Assembly (NCBI GenBank): GCA_023418835.1
Contig: JAEZYW010000093.1
Coordinates: 1 to 5,203, forward strand
DNA: 5,203 nucleotides
From: Bacillota bacterium
Lineage (GTDB): Bacteria > Bacillota > Clostridia > Tissierellales > Peptoniphilaceae
Direction: 5' to 3'
Shown here: positions 1 through 5,203 of the stretch, in pieces
Layout: each line of letters begins with the position of its first letter
Numbering within the stretch: position 1 is the stretch's first letter
The notes under the pieces: generated by a model
The model's input: the letters and a program-made list of their open reading frames with translations, nothing else
What the model was told of the DNA's origin: nothing
The model's database searches: none
Position numbers and translations under genes: made by a program

Positions 1-63
1 GATAACAATCCATCGCTTTTTTATGCTGTCCCGCTTTAAAAAATGTAAAGGTTTTATAAAGTC

Positions 64-93
64 TTATCTATGAGAGTTTTAGTCTGTTATAAT
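64..93 (+). promoter_or_regulatory. Probable sigma-A promoter with extended -10 for the flavodoxin-tag gene group
   Basis: A perfect TATAAT box lies at 88-93 and is preceded by TGT at 85-87, giving the TGn extension of an extended -10 promoter. The -35 region is poor: TTATCT at 64-69 with an 18-base spacer matches only three of six consensus bases, which is normal for extended -10 promoters. Transcription would begin near 100, leaving a leader of about 28 bases before the start codon at 128. No operator or riboswitch is visible in the leader. Confidence 0.7.
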
Positions 94-114
94 TAATGAG
101 AATAAATATATTAT

Positions 115-120
115 GGAGGG
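115..120 (+). promoter_or_regulatory. Ribosome binding site that fixes the flavodoxin start
   Basis: GGAGGG at 115-120 is a strong Shine-Dalgarno match seven bases before ATG at 128. The in-frame ATG at 113 overlaps this site and has no ribosome site of its own, so the gene most likely starts at 128. Confidence 0.8.
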
Positions 121-127
121 CAACTTA

Positions 128-649
128 ATGAATGCAATAGTAATTTACAATTCAGAAACAGGATTCACAAAACGCTACGCTATGTGGATTGCCGAAGAAG
201 CTAATGCTGATTGTTTGGAATTTTCAGAAGCCAAAAGTAAAGATCTCTCATCATACGATGCAATTATTTTTGGCGGTTGGGCTCATGCTGGTGGCATTAC
301 TAAACTCCAATGGTTTAAAGATAATATGGATAAGTGGTCCGGTAAAAAACTTATTGTATTTTGCGTGGGCGCAAGCCCCTTGGATAACCCTGATATTGAA
401 ATAGGACTGAAACAAAGCTTCACAGAAGAAGAATTTGAAAAAGTAAACGTCTTTTATTGTCCTGGTGGAATAAATTATGAAAAAATGTCTCTGAAATCCA
501 GACTTATGATGAACGCCTTTGTAAAAGTAGTTAGTTTAAAGAGGAATAAGACAGAACAAGAAAAACAAATGGTAGAAGTTATGTCTAGTTCTTATGATAT
601 TTCTGATAAAAAATATATAGAACCAATTTTGGAATGTCTAAAAAAATAA
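128..649 (+). CDS. Flavodoxin-domain protein (flavodoxin_5 / HemG-like)
   Basis: The product is a predicted cytosolic FMN-binding flavodoxin-fold protein of 173 residues that would carry electrons or reduce quinone-like substrates; its partner cannot be told from sequence. The N-terminus is a beta strand followed by an FMN phosphate loop, S9-E-T-G-F-T14. FGGWAHAGG (48-56) corresponds to the second flavin-contacting loop, and KLIVFCVGASP (74-84) and YCPGGINYEKM (110-120) match later strands and loops of the family that includes menaquinone-dependent protoporphyrinogen oxidase (HemG). There is no signal peptide or membrane helix. The start at 128 is chosen because GGAGGG precedes it and overlaps the alternative ATG at 113. 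It is the first gene after an extended -10 promoter, and tag follows 42 bases later without a terminator. HemG activity itself is not shown, and no other heme genes are nearby. Confidence 0.87.
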   Translation: MNAIVIYNSETGFTKRYAMWIAEEANADCLEFSEAKSKDLSSYDAIIFGGWAHAGGITKLQWFKDNMDKWSGKKLIVFCVGASPLDNPDIEIGLKQSFTEEEFEKVNVFYCPGGINYEKMSLKSRLMMNAFVKVVSLKRNKTEQEKQMVEVMSSSYDISDKKYIEPILECLKK

Positions 650-680
650 TTACTTACTTAATACCGAATTTTTTACAAAT

Positions 681-687
681 GGGTGAA
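681..687 (+). promoter_or_regulatory. Ribosome binding site that fixes the tag start
   Basis: GGGTGAA at 681-687 contains GGTGA, complementary to the end of 16S rRNA, with about five bases to ATG at 692. The in-frame GTG at 683 lies inside this site and has no purine-rich site upstream, so ATG 692 is preferred and the product loses three residues at its N-terminus relative to the GTG start. Confidence 0.65.
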
Positions 688-691
688 TAAA

Positions 692-1261
692 ATGAAAAAT
701 AACGACAGAGATACTATTCGTTGCGATTGGGCAAATAACGGGGATTTAGAAAGACATTACCACGATACACAATGGGGAAAACCAGTTCACGATGATAGCG
801 TCCTTTTCAAAATGTTAATACTAGAAGGAATGCAAGCAGGATTAAGCTGGTCAACGATTCTTAAAAAAATGGACACCATCTCCCAAGCCTTTGACAATTT
901 TGATCCCCACATTATCAAAGATTACGACGAGAAAAAAGTTGAAGAACTGTTACAAAATCCAGGAATTATAAGAAACCGACTGAAAGTTCTAGCTGTAATT
1001 AATAATGCAAAGGCATATCTTGAACTATGCAAAGAATTTGGCTCTTTAAATGACTATCTTTGGAGTTATGTAAACTACTCTCCAATTGTAAACTCATGGG
1101 AAAGGATTGAAGAAGTTCCCAACAATACCCAATTGTCAGATGAAATTAGTAAGGATTTGAAAAAAAGAGGGTTCAAGTTTGTAGGCTCTACAATAATTTA
1201 TGCCTATATGCAAGGAATAGGAATGGTAAACGATCATCTAATTACATGCTCATTTAGATGA
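692..1261 (+). CDS. tag: DNA-3-methyladenine glycosylase I
   Basis: This cytosolic base-excision repair enzyme cleaves the N-glycosidic bond of 3-methyladenine in alkylated DNA, leaving an abasic site. The 189-residue product aligns along its whole length with E. coli Tag (187 residues). The zinc-binding set is present: C11 in IRCDWA, H24 in YHD, then H182 and C186 with the same three-residue gap as E. coli H175/C179. The base-pocket block LEGMQAGLSW (44-53) contains E45 and W53, equivalent to E. coli E38 and W46, and Y23 matches Y16. NPGIIRNRLK and KKRGFKFVGSTI are the family's helix-hairpin-helix-region and C-terminal hallmarks. The gene appears intact. It sits between a flavodoxin gene (42-base gap) and a small membrane protein gene (34-base gap) with no terminators, so co-transcription is likely. 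No alkylation-response regulator such as Ada is nearby. Confidence 0.97.
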   Translation: MKNNDRDTIRCDWANNGDLERHYHDTQWGKPVHDDSVLFKMLILEGMQAGLSWSTILKKMDTISQAFDNFDPHIIKDYDEKKVEELLQNPGIIRNRLKVLAVINNAKAYLELCKEFGSLNDYLWSYVNYSPIVNSWERIEEVPNNTQLSDEISKDLKKRGFKFVGSTIIYAYMQGIGMVNDHLITCSFR

Positions 1262-1295
1262 TATTAAAAATAAAGCTAGAAAGAGAGGAAGAAAA

Positions 1296-1697
1296 ATGAA
1301 AGAAAATAGAAAAACATATCATTTATTGATCCAAAGTATGGCTTATATATTTGCATTTGTGGCGTTCAGTCGATATTTTAGTCACCTGTATCTTTTTCAA
1401 TGGTTATCCCATAACAAATACGTCTATTTCTTTTTTTGCGTAATTACATTGATGCTAACCATATTTAAAAACGAAAAATTAGGGTATGTTCTAACAATTG
1501 GAAATTTAGTTGGATTGATGGTGGGTCATTTTCTAGGGGAATTTATAAGAGAAATAAATATGAGCAATATCACTGAGACTATGGATGGACAGACAAAATA
1601 TCAGTTGAGCAAAAATTATGGTGTATTGATTTGGTTGATTTGTATTGTATTATCAATTTCTTTGTATGGATTATTTAAGTTTATAAGGAAGGAATAG
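1296..1697 (+). CDS. Small four-helix membrane protein of unknown function
   Basis: This 133-residue protein is predicted to sit in the cytoplasmic membrane with four hydrophobic helices at about residues 9-28, 41-57, 62-83 and 109-129. A polar segment (about 84-107) lies between helices 3 and 4. Helix 3 is glycine-rich and ends in GHFLGEFIRE (77-86), and the protein ends in a basic tail (KFIRKE). I have a general sense that similar short proteins with a G-x-x-L-G-[DE]-[FY]-I-R stretch occur in Bacillus and Clostridium genomes, but I know of no function. There is no signal peptide, lipobox or enzymatic motif. ATG 1296 is supported by GAGAGGAAG at 1283-1291. The gene follows tag by 34 bases and is likely the last of that transcript. 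It ends in TAG. Whether it has any link to DNA repair or redox is unknown. Confidence 0.82.
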   Translation: MKENRKTYHLLIQSMAYIFAFVAFSRYFSHLYLFQWLSHNKYVYFFFCVITLMLTIFKNEKLGYVLTIGNLVGLMVGHFLGEFIREINMSNITETMDGQTKYQLSKNYGVLIWLICIVLSISLYGLFKFIRKE

Positions 1698-1703
1698 TCG
1701 AGT

Positions 1704-1753
1704 TTTATACAATAAAGAATGATAATTATGTGGTAATATTGTTATTGTATAAA
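1704..1753. repeat. Perfect 12-bp inverted repeat before the DUF952 gene
   Basis: TTTATACAATAA (1704-1715) is repeated in inverted orientation as TTATTGTATAAA (1742-1753), separated by 26 bases. The right arm includes TATAAA (1748-1753), which could be the -10 box of the following gene, giving a transcript start near 1760 and a leader of about 25 bases; no good -35 is seen. The repeat could be an operator, or a weak A/U-only RNA hairpin after the membrane-protein gene. It has no GC-rich stem and no T-tract, so it is not a standard terminator. Confidence 0.6.
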
Positions 1754-1773
1754 CATACAAATTAGAATTTAAT

Positions 1774-1780
1774 GAGGTGA
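1774..1780 (+). promoter_or_regulatory. Ribosome binding site for the TTG start of the DUF952 gene
   Basis: GAGGTGA at 1774-1780 is a strong Shine-Dalgarno sequence four bases before TTG at 1785. It shows that the reading frame really begins upstream of the amber codon at 1842, because no comparable site lies before any in-frame start after that codon. Confidence 0.75.
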
Positions 1781-1784
1781 TAAA

Positions 1785-2138
1785 TTGATTTTACATTGTA
1801 TGAAGAAATCTACTTGGGAGGATAGAAAAGAAAAAGAATATTAGGGGGCTAGAAATTTAGAAGCTGATGGGTTTATTCATTGTTCTGCACCCGAGTTGTT
1901 TTGGAGAGTTGCACCTAACTTTAAAGACATTGATGAAGAACTTATTCTGGTTTGTATAGACGAAAAGAAATTGGAATCAGAAGTGAAATTTGAAGATGAA
2001 GATGATTGTGGTCGGTATTATCCTCATGTATATGGACTAATAAATAATAGTTCTGTTATTCAAGTACTCCCTTTTCTAAAAGATAAAAATGATAATTATT
2101 TAAAGAATGAAGAGTTATCATGTTATTTGGATAAATAG
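1785..2138 (+). pseudogene. DUF952-family gene interrupted by an in-frame amber codon
   Basis: Read from TTG 1785 the frame gives 117 codons with one internal TAG at codon 20 (1842-1844), then runs open to TAG at 2136-2138, followed at once by TAA. Both sides belong to one DUF952 protein (a small cytosolic family of unknown function): the family-like start M-I-L-H before the stop, and after it GFIHCS (29-34), RVAPNF (41-46), and GRYYPHVYGLI (76-86) with the conserved P-H-[VI]-Y-G. No indel is needed, since both halves share one frame. I recall Tyr or Phe in relatives at position 20; a TAT or TAC codon would need a single change to become TAG. The next plausible in-frame start, TTG 1896, has no ribosome site and would discard GFIHCS, so a working short product is unlikely. 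A recent nonsense mutation is the simplest reading; a sequencing error or amber suppression are alternatives. Confidence 0.85.
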
Positions 2139-2178
2139 TAAAGGCGTTAAACCCGTTTGGTTACTACTTAATTTCAAA

Positions 2179-2220
2179 AAAGTCTGCAATAAAGATATTA
2201 ACATCTTCGTTGCAGACTTT
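2179..2220. terminator. Bidirectional intrinsic terminator between convergent genes
   Basis: AAAGTCTGCAA (2179-2189) pairs perfectly with TTGCAGACTTT (2210-2220). An inner stem of AAGAT (2192-2196) with ATCTT (2203-2207) closes a six-base loop. On the + strand the hairpin runs into TTTCTTTTTT (2218-2227); on the - strand it runs into six Ts (complement of 2176-2181). It therefore ends the DUF952 transcript from the left and the ABC-F transcript from the right. The ABC-F stop codon (2226-2228) lies directly against the + strand T-tract. Confidence 0.93.
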
Positions 2221-2225
2221 CTTTT

Positions 2226-3824
2226 TTAATATTTACTTTCTACAGAAATAAATTTATCTATATATTGACTGTAAGTCATGTCGTAGTCTTCAATTCCATT
2301 TTCGTCTATTTTGATAATTCTATTGGCAATTGTGTCCATAAATTCCGTATCGTGGGAAGAAAATAGTAAATTCCCTTTATAGGCTATAAGCCCGTTATTT
2401 ACACTGATAATGGACTCTAAATCTAGATGGTTTGTAGGTTGATCCAATATCAAAGTGTTTGCATCTGATAACATCATCTTGGAAAGCATCATTCTAACTT
2501 TCTCTCCCCCAGACAAAACGTCTGATGGTTTTAGGGCCTCTTCTTTTGAAAATAACATTCTTCCCAAAAATCCTCTGATATAGCTTTCAGATTGTTCCTC
2601 TGAATACTGTCTCAACCAATCTATTAAATTTAGCTCTTTGTCGAAAAATTCGCTATTGTCCTTTGGCAGATAGTTTAAAGTTGTGGTAACTCCCCACTTG
2701 ACTTCTCCGCTATCAGGCTCAAGCTCGCCAATTAGTATTTGAAATAAAGTTGTTATGGACAATTCATTTCCAATAAATCCAACTTTGTCATAGGGATTTA
2801 TTCTAAAGGACACATCTTTTAAAAGTTCAACCCCGTCCACAGTTTTGGAAAGATTTGAAACTTCTAGAATATCCTTTCCCAAAGTTCTTCCTATTTCAAA
2901 ACCCACAAAAGGATATCTTCTACTAGAAGGAGAAATGTCTTCTAATTCAATTTTATCCAATAGCTTTTTACGGCTTGTGGCTTGCTTAGATTTAGATTTA
3001 TTTGCAGAGAATCTTCTAATAAATTCTTGAAGTTCTTTAATCTGGTCTTCCTTCTTTTTGTTTGCATCTTTTGCCATTTGAGCTGCTAACTGGCTAGATT
3101 CGTACCAGAAGTCGTAATTGCCAACGTAGATTTTAATTTTTCTAAAATCTATATCCACCATATGAGTACATATATCATTTAAAAAGTGACGGTCATGGGA
3201 TACTACAATTACAGTTCCTTCGTAGTCTTTTAAAAATTCTTGTAACCACAAAATTGATTGGATGTCCAAATCGTTTGTAGGCTCGTCTAACAAAAGGATC
3301 TCAGGTTTTCCAAAGAGGGCTTTTGCCAAAAGGACTTTTACCTTTTCCTTACCTGTAAGTTCTCTCATATATTTATCGTGCATTTCCACTGGAATTCCAA
3401 TACCTTGAAGAAGAGTCGCCGCTTCTGCTTCGGCAGTCCAACCGTCCATGGCTGCAAATTCTTCTTCCAGTTGGGCAGCTAAAATACCGTCTTCATCGTC
3501 AAAGTCTGGCTTTGCATAGAGCTCATCTTTTTGCTTTTGTATTTCCACAAGCCTTGGGTTGCCTAGTAAAACCGTATCTAAAACCAATTCATCTTCAAAG
3601 GCAAAGTGGTTTTGCTCTAAAACGCTCATTCTAGCATCCGATGCAATACTCACATTTCCCGTATCAGGCTCGATTTTTCCTTCTAAAACTTTTAAAAATG
3701 TAGACTTTCCTGCTCCGTTAGCCCCAATAACCCCGTAACAATTCCCCGGCGTAAAAGATAGATTCACATCATCAAAAAGTTTGGAACCTTGGAAGCTTAA
3801 ACTCAACTCGTTAACTGTAATCAT
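2226..3824 (-). CDS. ABC-F family ATPase, YbiT/YkpA type
   Basis: This is a soluble 532-residue protein with two ABC ATPase domains and no membrane segment. ABC-F proteins bind the ribosomal E site and act in translation or antibiotic protection; the exact job of the YbiT/YkpA group is not settled. Domain 1 (about 1-235) has Walker A GANGAGKST (34-42), Q71, signature LTGKE (156-160), Walker B ILLLDEP with catalytic E181, and switch H210. The charged linker (about 240-305), including KSKSKQATSRKKLLDKI, is the interdomain ABC-F arm that reaches the P-site tRNA. Domain 2 (about 318-515) has a Walker A without its Lys (GNELSITT, 352-359), a normal signature LSGGE (437-441), Walker B LILDQP with Gln462 in place of Glu, and H491. 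GAGG at 3831-3834 precedes ATG 3824. It resembles B. subtilis YkpA throughout, so housekeeping use is more likely than specific drug resistance. It has its own promoter and ends at a shared terminator. Confidence 0.95.
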   Translation of the reverse strand: MITVNELSLSFQGSKLFDDVNLSFTPGNCYGVIGANGAGKSTFLKVLEGKIEPDTGNVSIASDARMSVLEQNHFAFEDELVLDTVLLGNPRLVEIQKQKDELYAKPDFDDEDGILAAQLEEEFAAMDGWTAEAEAATLLQGIGIPVEMHDKYMRELTGKEKVKVLLAKALFGKPEILLLDEPTNDLDIQSILWLQEFLKDYEGTVIVVSHDRHFLNDICTHMVDIDFRKIKIYVGNYDFWYESSQLAAQMAKDANKKKEDQIKELQEFIRRFSANKSKSKQATSRKKLLDKIELEDISPSSRRYPFVGFEIGRTLGKDILEVSNLSKTVDGVELLKDVSFRINPYDKVGFIGNELSITTLFQILIGELEPDSGEVKWGVTTTLNYLPKDNSEFFDKELNLIDWLRQYSEEQSESYIRGFLGRMLFSKEEALKPSDVLSGGEKVRMMLSKMMLSDANTLILDQPTNHLDLESIISVNNGLIAYKGNLLFSSHDTEFMDTIANRIIKIDENGIEDYDMTYSQYIDKFISVESKY

Positions 3825-3872
3825 TTATTTCCTCAATTTCTTTTTATTTCACTTTCTATTTTAACCTCAATC

Positions 3873-3901
3873 AATATACCAAAAGAAAGAAGGCAAATCA
3901 A
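3873..3901 (-). promoter_or_regulatory. Probable sigma-A promoter of the ABC-F gene
   Basis: On the - strand TTGATT (3896-3901) and TATATT (3873-3878) are separated by exactly 17 bases. Transcription would start near 3866, leaving a leader of about 40 bases. No terminator is visible between this promoter and the S41 stop codon at 3916, so some read-through from the S41 gene is also possible. Confidence 0.7.
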
Positions 3902-3915
3902 GGATAATCTACAAT

Positions 3916-5127
3916 TTAATAGTTTTCTAATATATATTTTACTTCTGGGTCTATCCCCATTTTATAATTTTTATAAACTCTTGGAATTTCTATATCTGGA
4001 TTCAAAGGTTCAATTCCTAACTCTGGGTTTATTTCAAAATATTTTGTGGAATAACTTATTTGGAAAGGCGTATTTGGAATTTCAAGCATTCTAACCTCTC
4101 CATAGTGATTAATTGAACCTCCCGTTGGGGATCCTACAAGTGTAGCATCAAGAGAATTTTTTAGTTCTATTGCGTTTAATATGGCAGATGAAAATGTGCT
4201 AGGACCTATTAGTCCAAAGAAATTTCTACCCTCCCTATTTTTCTTTAGCATCCCAATAAAGGGATCCAACACTCGGGAATCTCCCCCAGAATTATATCTT
4301 AGATCTATAATAATATTTTTAAATTCGTATTTTTCTAAAAATCCCTCGATGTCTTTTGAAAATTTACTCATGGGATAATCTTTGTCATTGGCACAAACAT
4401 TGTATTGGATGAATAAATTGTTCTCATCTATATCAAAACTTCGATAATATCCACTAGGTGAAGTTGAAAGTGTGTTATTTGGAGTGTCTCCCACAAACTT
4501 TCCTTTGGGATTGTTGTCTACTATTAGTTTAACTTTTGAATGGTTGCCATTATCATCTTCTAAGTTAATGTATAAATCTTCTCCCTTTTCAATAATTCCC
4601 AAATATTCAAAAGCCGATTTGGTATTTACAATATTGGGCATGGACAATCTCAACTGGACTTCATTGTCGTGACTTACAAGTTTTTTTCCTAAATTTTCGA
4701 ATTCTTCCATATTCAATTCGTTAAAACCCAAAACTTTTTGTCCTAAAAATTCTTTGTTTTCGTTGTCAATTGCCGATAATCTCCATCCGTCTTCGTAGTA
4801 AACCATATTGTACAAAAAATAATCCAAGTCTGCATTTGTATAAGCTCCTCTAGTGTGGGAATCTCCCACAAATGCAACTAGCTCTAAAATTCCGTTATAA
4901 ATTTCTCTAGGTTCTTCAAAATCTTCTATTTTACTTTTTATTTCAGTCTTTTTTTCTTCAAATTCTTCTTTTGTAATTTGGGCATACATATTTTTATGAT
5001 TTTTTTCTAAATTAGTATGTACAAATTCCAATACATCTTTTTGCTCAGCTGTTACTAATTCTGTGGAATTTTTGTTACAAGATGCGGTCAATAAAATAGT
5101 CAATAGAACAAACAATATTCTCTTCAT
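3916..5127 (-). CDS. S41-family peptidase-like lipoprotein
   Basis: This is a predicted 403-residue exported lipoprotein. K2-R3 and a hydrophobic stretch (4-15) lead to the lipobox L-T-A-S-C17, so Cys17 would carry the lipid. The mature part has an N-terminal region (about 28-95) ending in AFVGDSHT (85-92). It has no evident PDZ domain. The S41 core follows: IIIDLRYNSGG (272-282), a nucleophile segment GPSTFSSA (308-315) with Ser313 most likely catalytic, and LVGSPTGGSINHYGE (330-344). CtpA-like members have a Lys after the VG-x-x-T stretch and this one does not. The S-H pair at 90-91 resembles the Ser-His used by tricorn-type members, so a Ser-His mechanism is plausible but unproven. Substrates would be extracellular peptides or proteins. 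The ribosome site AAAGGAG sits before ATG 5127. The downstream ABC-F gene, 91 bases away, has its own promoter and no obvious functional link. Confidence 0.9.
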   Translation of the reverse strand: MKRILFVLLTILLTASCNKNSTELVTAEQKDVLEFVHTNLEKNHKNMYAQITKEEFEEKKTEIKSKIEDFEEPREIYNGILELVAFVGDSHTRGAYTNADLDYFLYNMVYYEDGWRLSAIDNENKEFLGQKVLGFNELNMEEFENLGKKLVSHDNEVQLRLSMPNIVNTKSAFEYLGIIEKGEDLYINLEDDNGNHSKVKLIVDNNPKGKFVGDTPNNTLSTSPSGYYRSFDIDENNLFIQYNVCANDKDYPMSKFSKDIEGFLEKYEFKNIIIDLRYNSGGDSRVLDPFIGMLKKNREGRNFFGLIGPSTFSSAILNAIELKNSLDATLVGSPTGGSINHYGEVRMLEIPNTPFQISYSTKYFEINPELGIEPLNPDIEIPRVYKNYKMGIDPEVKYILENY

Positions 5128-5162
5128 TATTTTCTCCTTTACTCTGTTATTTCAGACAAGTT

Positions 5163-5190
5163 TTTATACTTTTTGTAATTTTTATGGGAA
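5163..5190 (-). promoter_or_regulatory. Candidate promoter of the S41 lipoprotein gene
   Basis: On the - strand TATAAA (5163-5168) is a five-of-six -10 match, and TTCCCA (5185-5190), 16 bases upstream, is a modest -35 match. Transcription would start near 5156, about 28 bases before the ATG. The proposed -35 lies between the arms of an inverted repeat. A weaker alternative pairs TTGTAA with TACAAA a little further upstream. Confidence 0.5.
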
Positions 5191-5200
5191 GAAATTACAA
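5173..5200. repeat. 9-bp inverted repeat over the S41 promoter, possible operator
   Basis: TTGTAATTT (5173-5181) and AAATTACAA (5192-5200) are perfect inverted copies separated by 10 bases, so the half-site centres are 19 bp apart, close to two helical turns. The arms flank the proposed -35 box, the usual arrangement for a dimeric repressor. No regulator gene is present in the window, so the binding protein is unknown. It lacks the GC-rich stem needed for a terminator. Confidence 0.55.
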
Positions 5201-5203
5201 TGG

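Noticed and set aside
1..73. Possible tail of an upstream gene (frame 1 ends at 39, frame 2 ends at 73), or a divergent start at 11-13 on the - strand.
   Set aside because: The open stretches are only 12 and 23 codons, show no recognisable family signature, and the reverse start has no convincing ribosome site. No frame can be preferred.
113..127. ATG at 113 as the flavodoxin start.
   Set aside because: It overlaps the GGAGGG ribosome site and has none of its own; the flavodoxin fold begins right after ATG 128.
1768..1773. TTTAAT with TTGTAT (1745-1750) 17 bases upstream as the DUF952 promoter.
   Set aside because: The transcript would start at or after the GAGGTGA ribosome site, so the site would be lost or cut; TATAAA at 1748-1753 is more workable.
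1719..2099. A 12-base direct repeat, AATGATAATTAT, at 1718-1729 and 2088-2099.
   Set aside because: It is purely A/T-rich apart from one G, one copy lies inside coding sequence, and nothing else flanks it as an insertion would; chance is the best explanation.
1896..2138. A separate 80-codon gene starting at TTG 1896.
   Set aside because: It is the C-terminal part of the DUF952 frame that begins at 1785; TTG 1896 has no ribosome site and would remove the conserved GFIHCS motif.
2845..3030. Open frame of 61 codons on the + strand inside the ABC-F gene.
   Set aside because: It is antisense to a clearly coding region, lacks a ribosome site and shows no recognisable protein features.
4181..4672. 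Two open frames of about 65 codons on the + strand inside the S41 gene.
   Set aside because: They are antisense shadows of a well-supported gene and have no recognisable features of their own.

Overview
The window is A+T-rich DNA with strong Shine-Dalgarno sites, A/T-ending codons and protein sequences typical of low-GC Firmicutes. The ABC-F protein closely resembles the Bacillus YkpA type. A clostridial or Peptoniphilaceae-like anaerobe (Peptoniphilus/Anaerococcus relatives) is my best guess, but this is inference; there is no rRNA or species marker here.

Layout: the left part (about 64-2138) is read on the + strand. A promoter with an extended -10 box precedes three closely spaced genes: a flavodoxin-domain protein (128-649), DNA-3-methyladenine glycosylase I, tag (692-1261), and a small four-helix membrane protein of unknown function (1296-1697). 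Gaps of about 34-42 bases with no terminator suggest one transcript. After an A/T-rich spacer holding a perfect 12-bp inverted repeat comes a DUF952-family gene (1785-2138). It has a good ribosome site and a TTG start but is interrupted by an in-frame amber codon at codon 20.

The right part is read on the - strand: a lipoprotein of the S41 peptidase family (3916-5127), then an ABC-F ATPase of the YbiT/YkpA group (2226-3824), which has its own promoter just after the S41 gene. The two gene sets converge on a long hairpin at 2179-2220 with T-tracts on both strands, a bidirectional terminator. The S41 promoter at the right edge carries a 9-bp inverted repeat that flanks the proposed -35 box and looks like an operator.

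Most of this is ordinary chromosomal content: DNA alkylation repair, a redox flavoprotein, a ribosome-associated ATPase and a surface peptidase. I see no mobile element, CRISPR array, phage gene, tRNA or rRNA, and no clearly new multi-gene system. The points most worth a second look are the amber-interrupted DUF952 gene, the coordinated degeneracy of one ATP site in the ABC-F protein (including a Glu-to-Gln change at the catalytic position), and the two unexplained inverted repeats in promoter regions.
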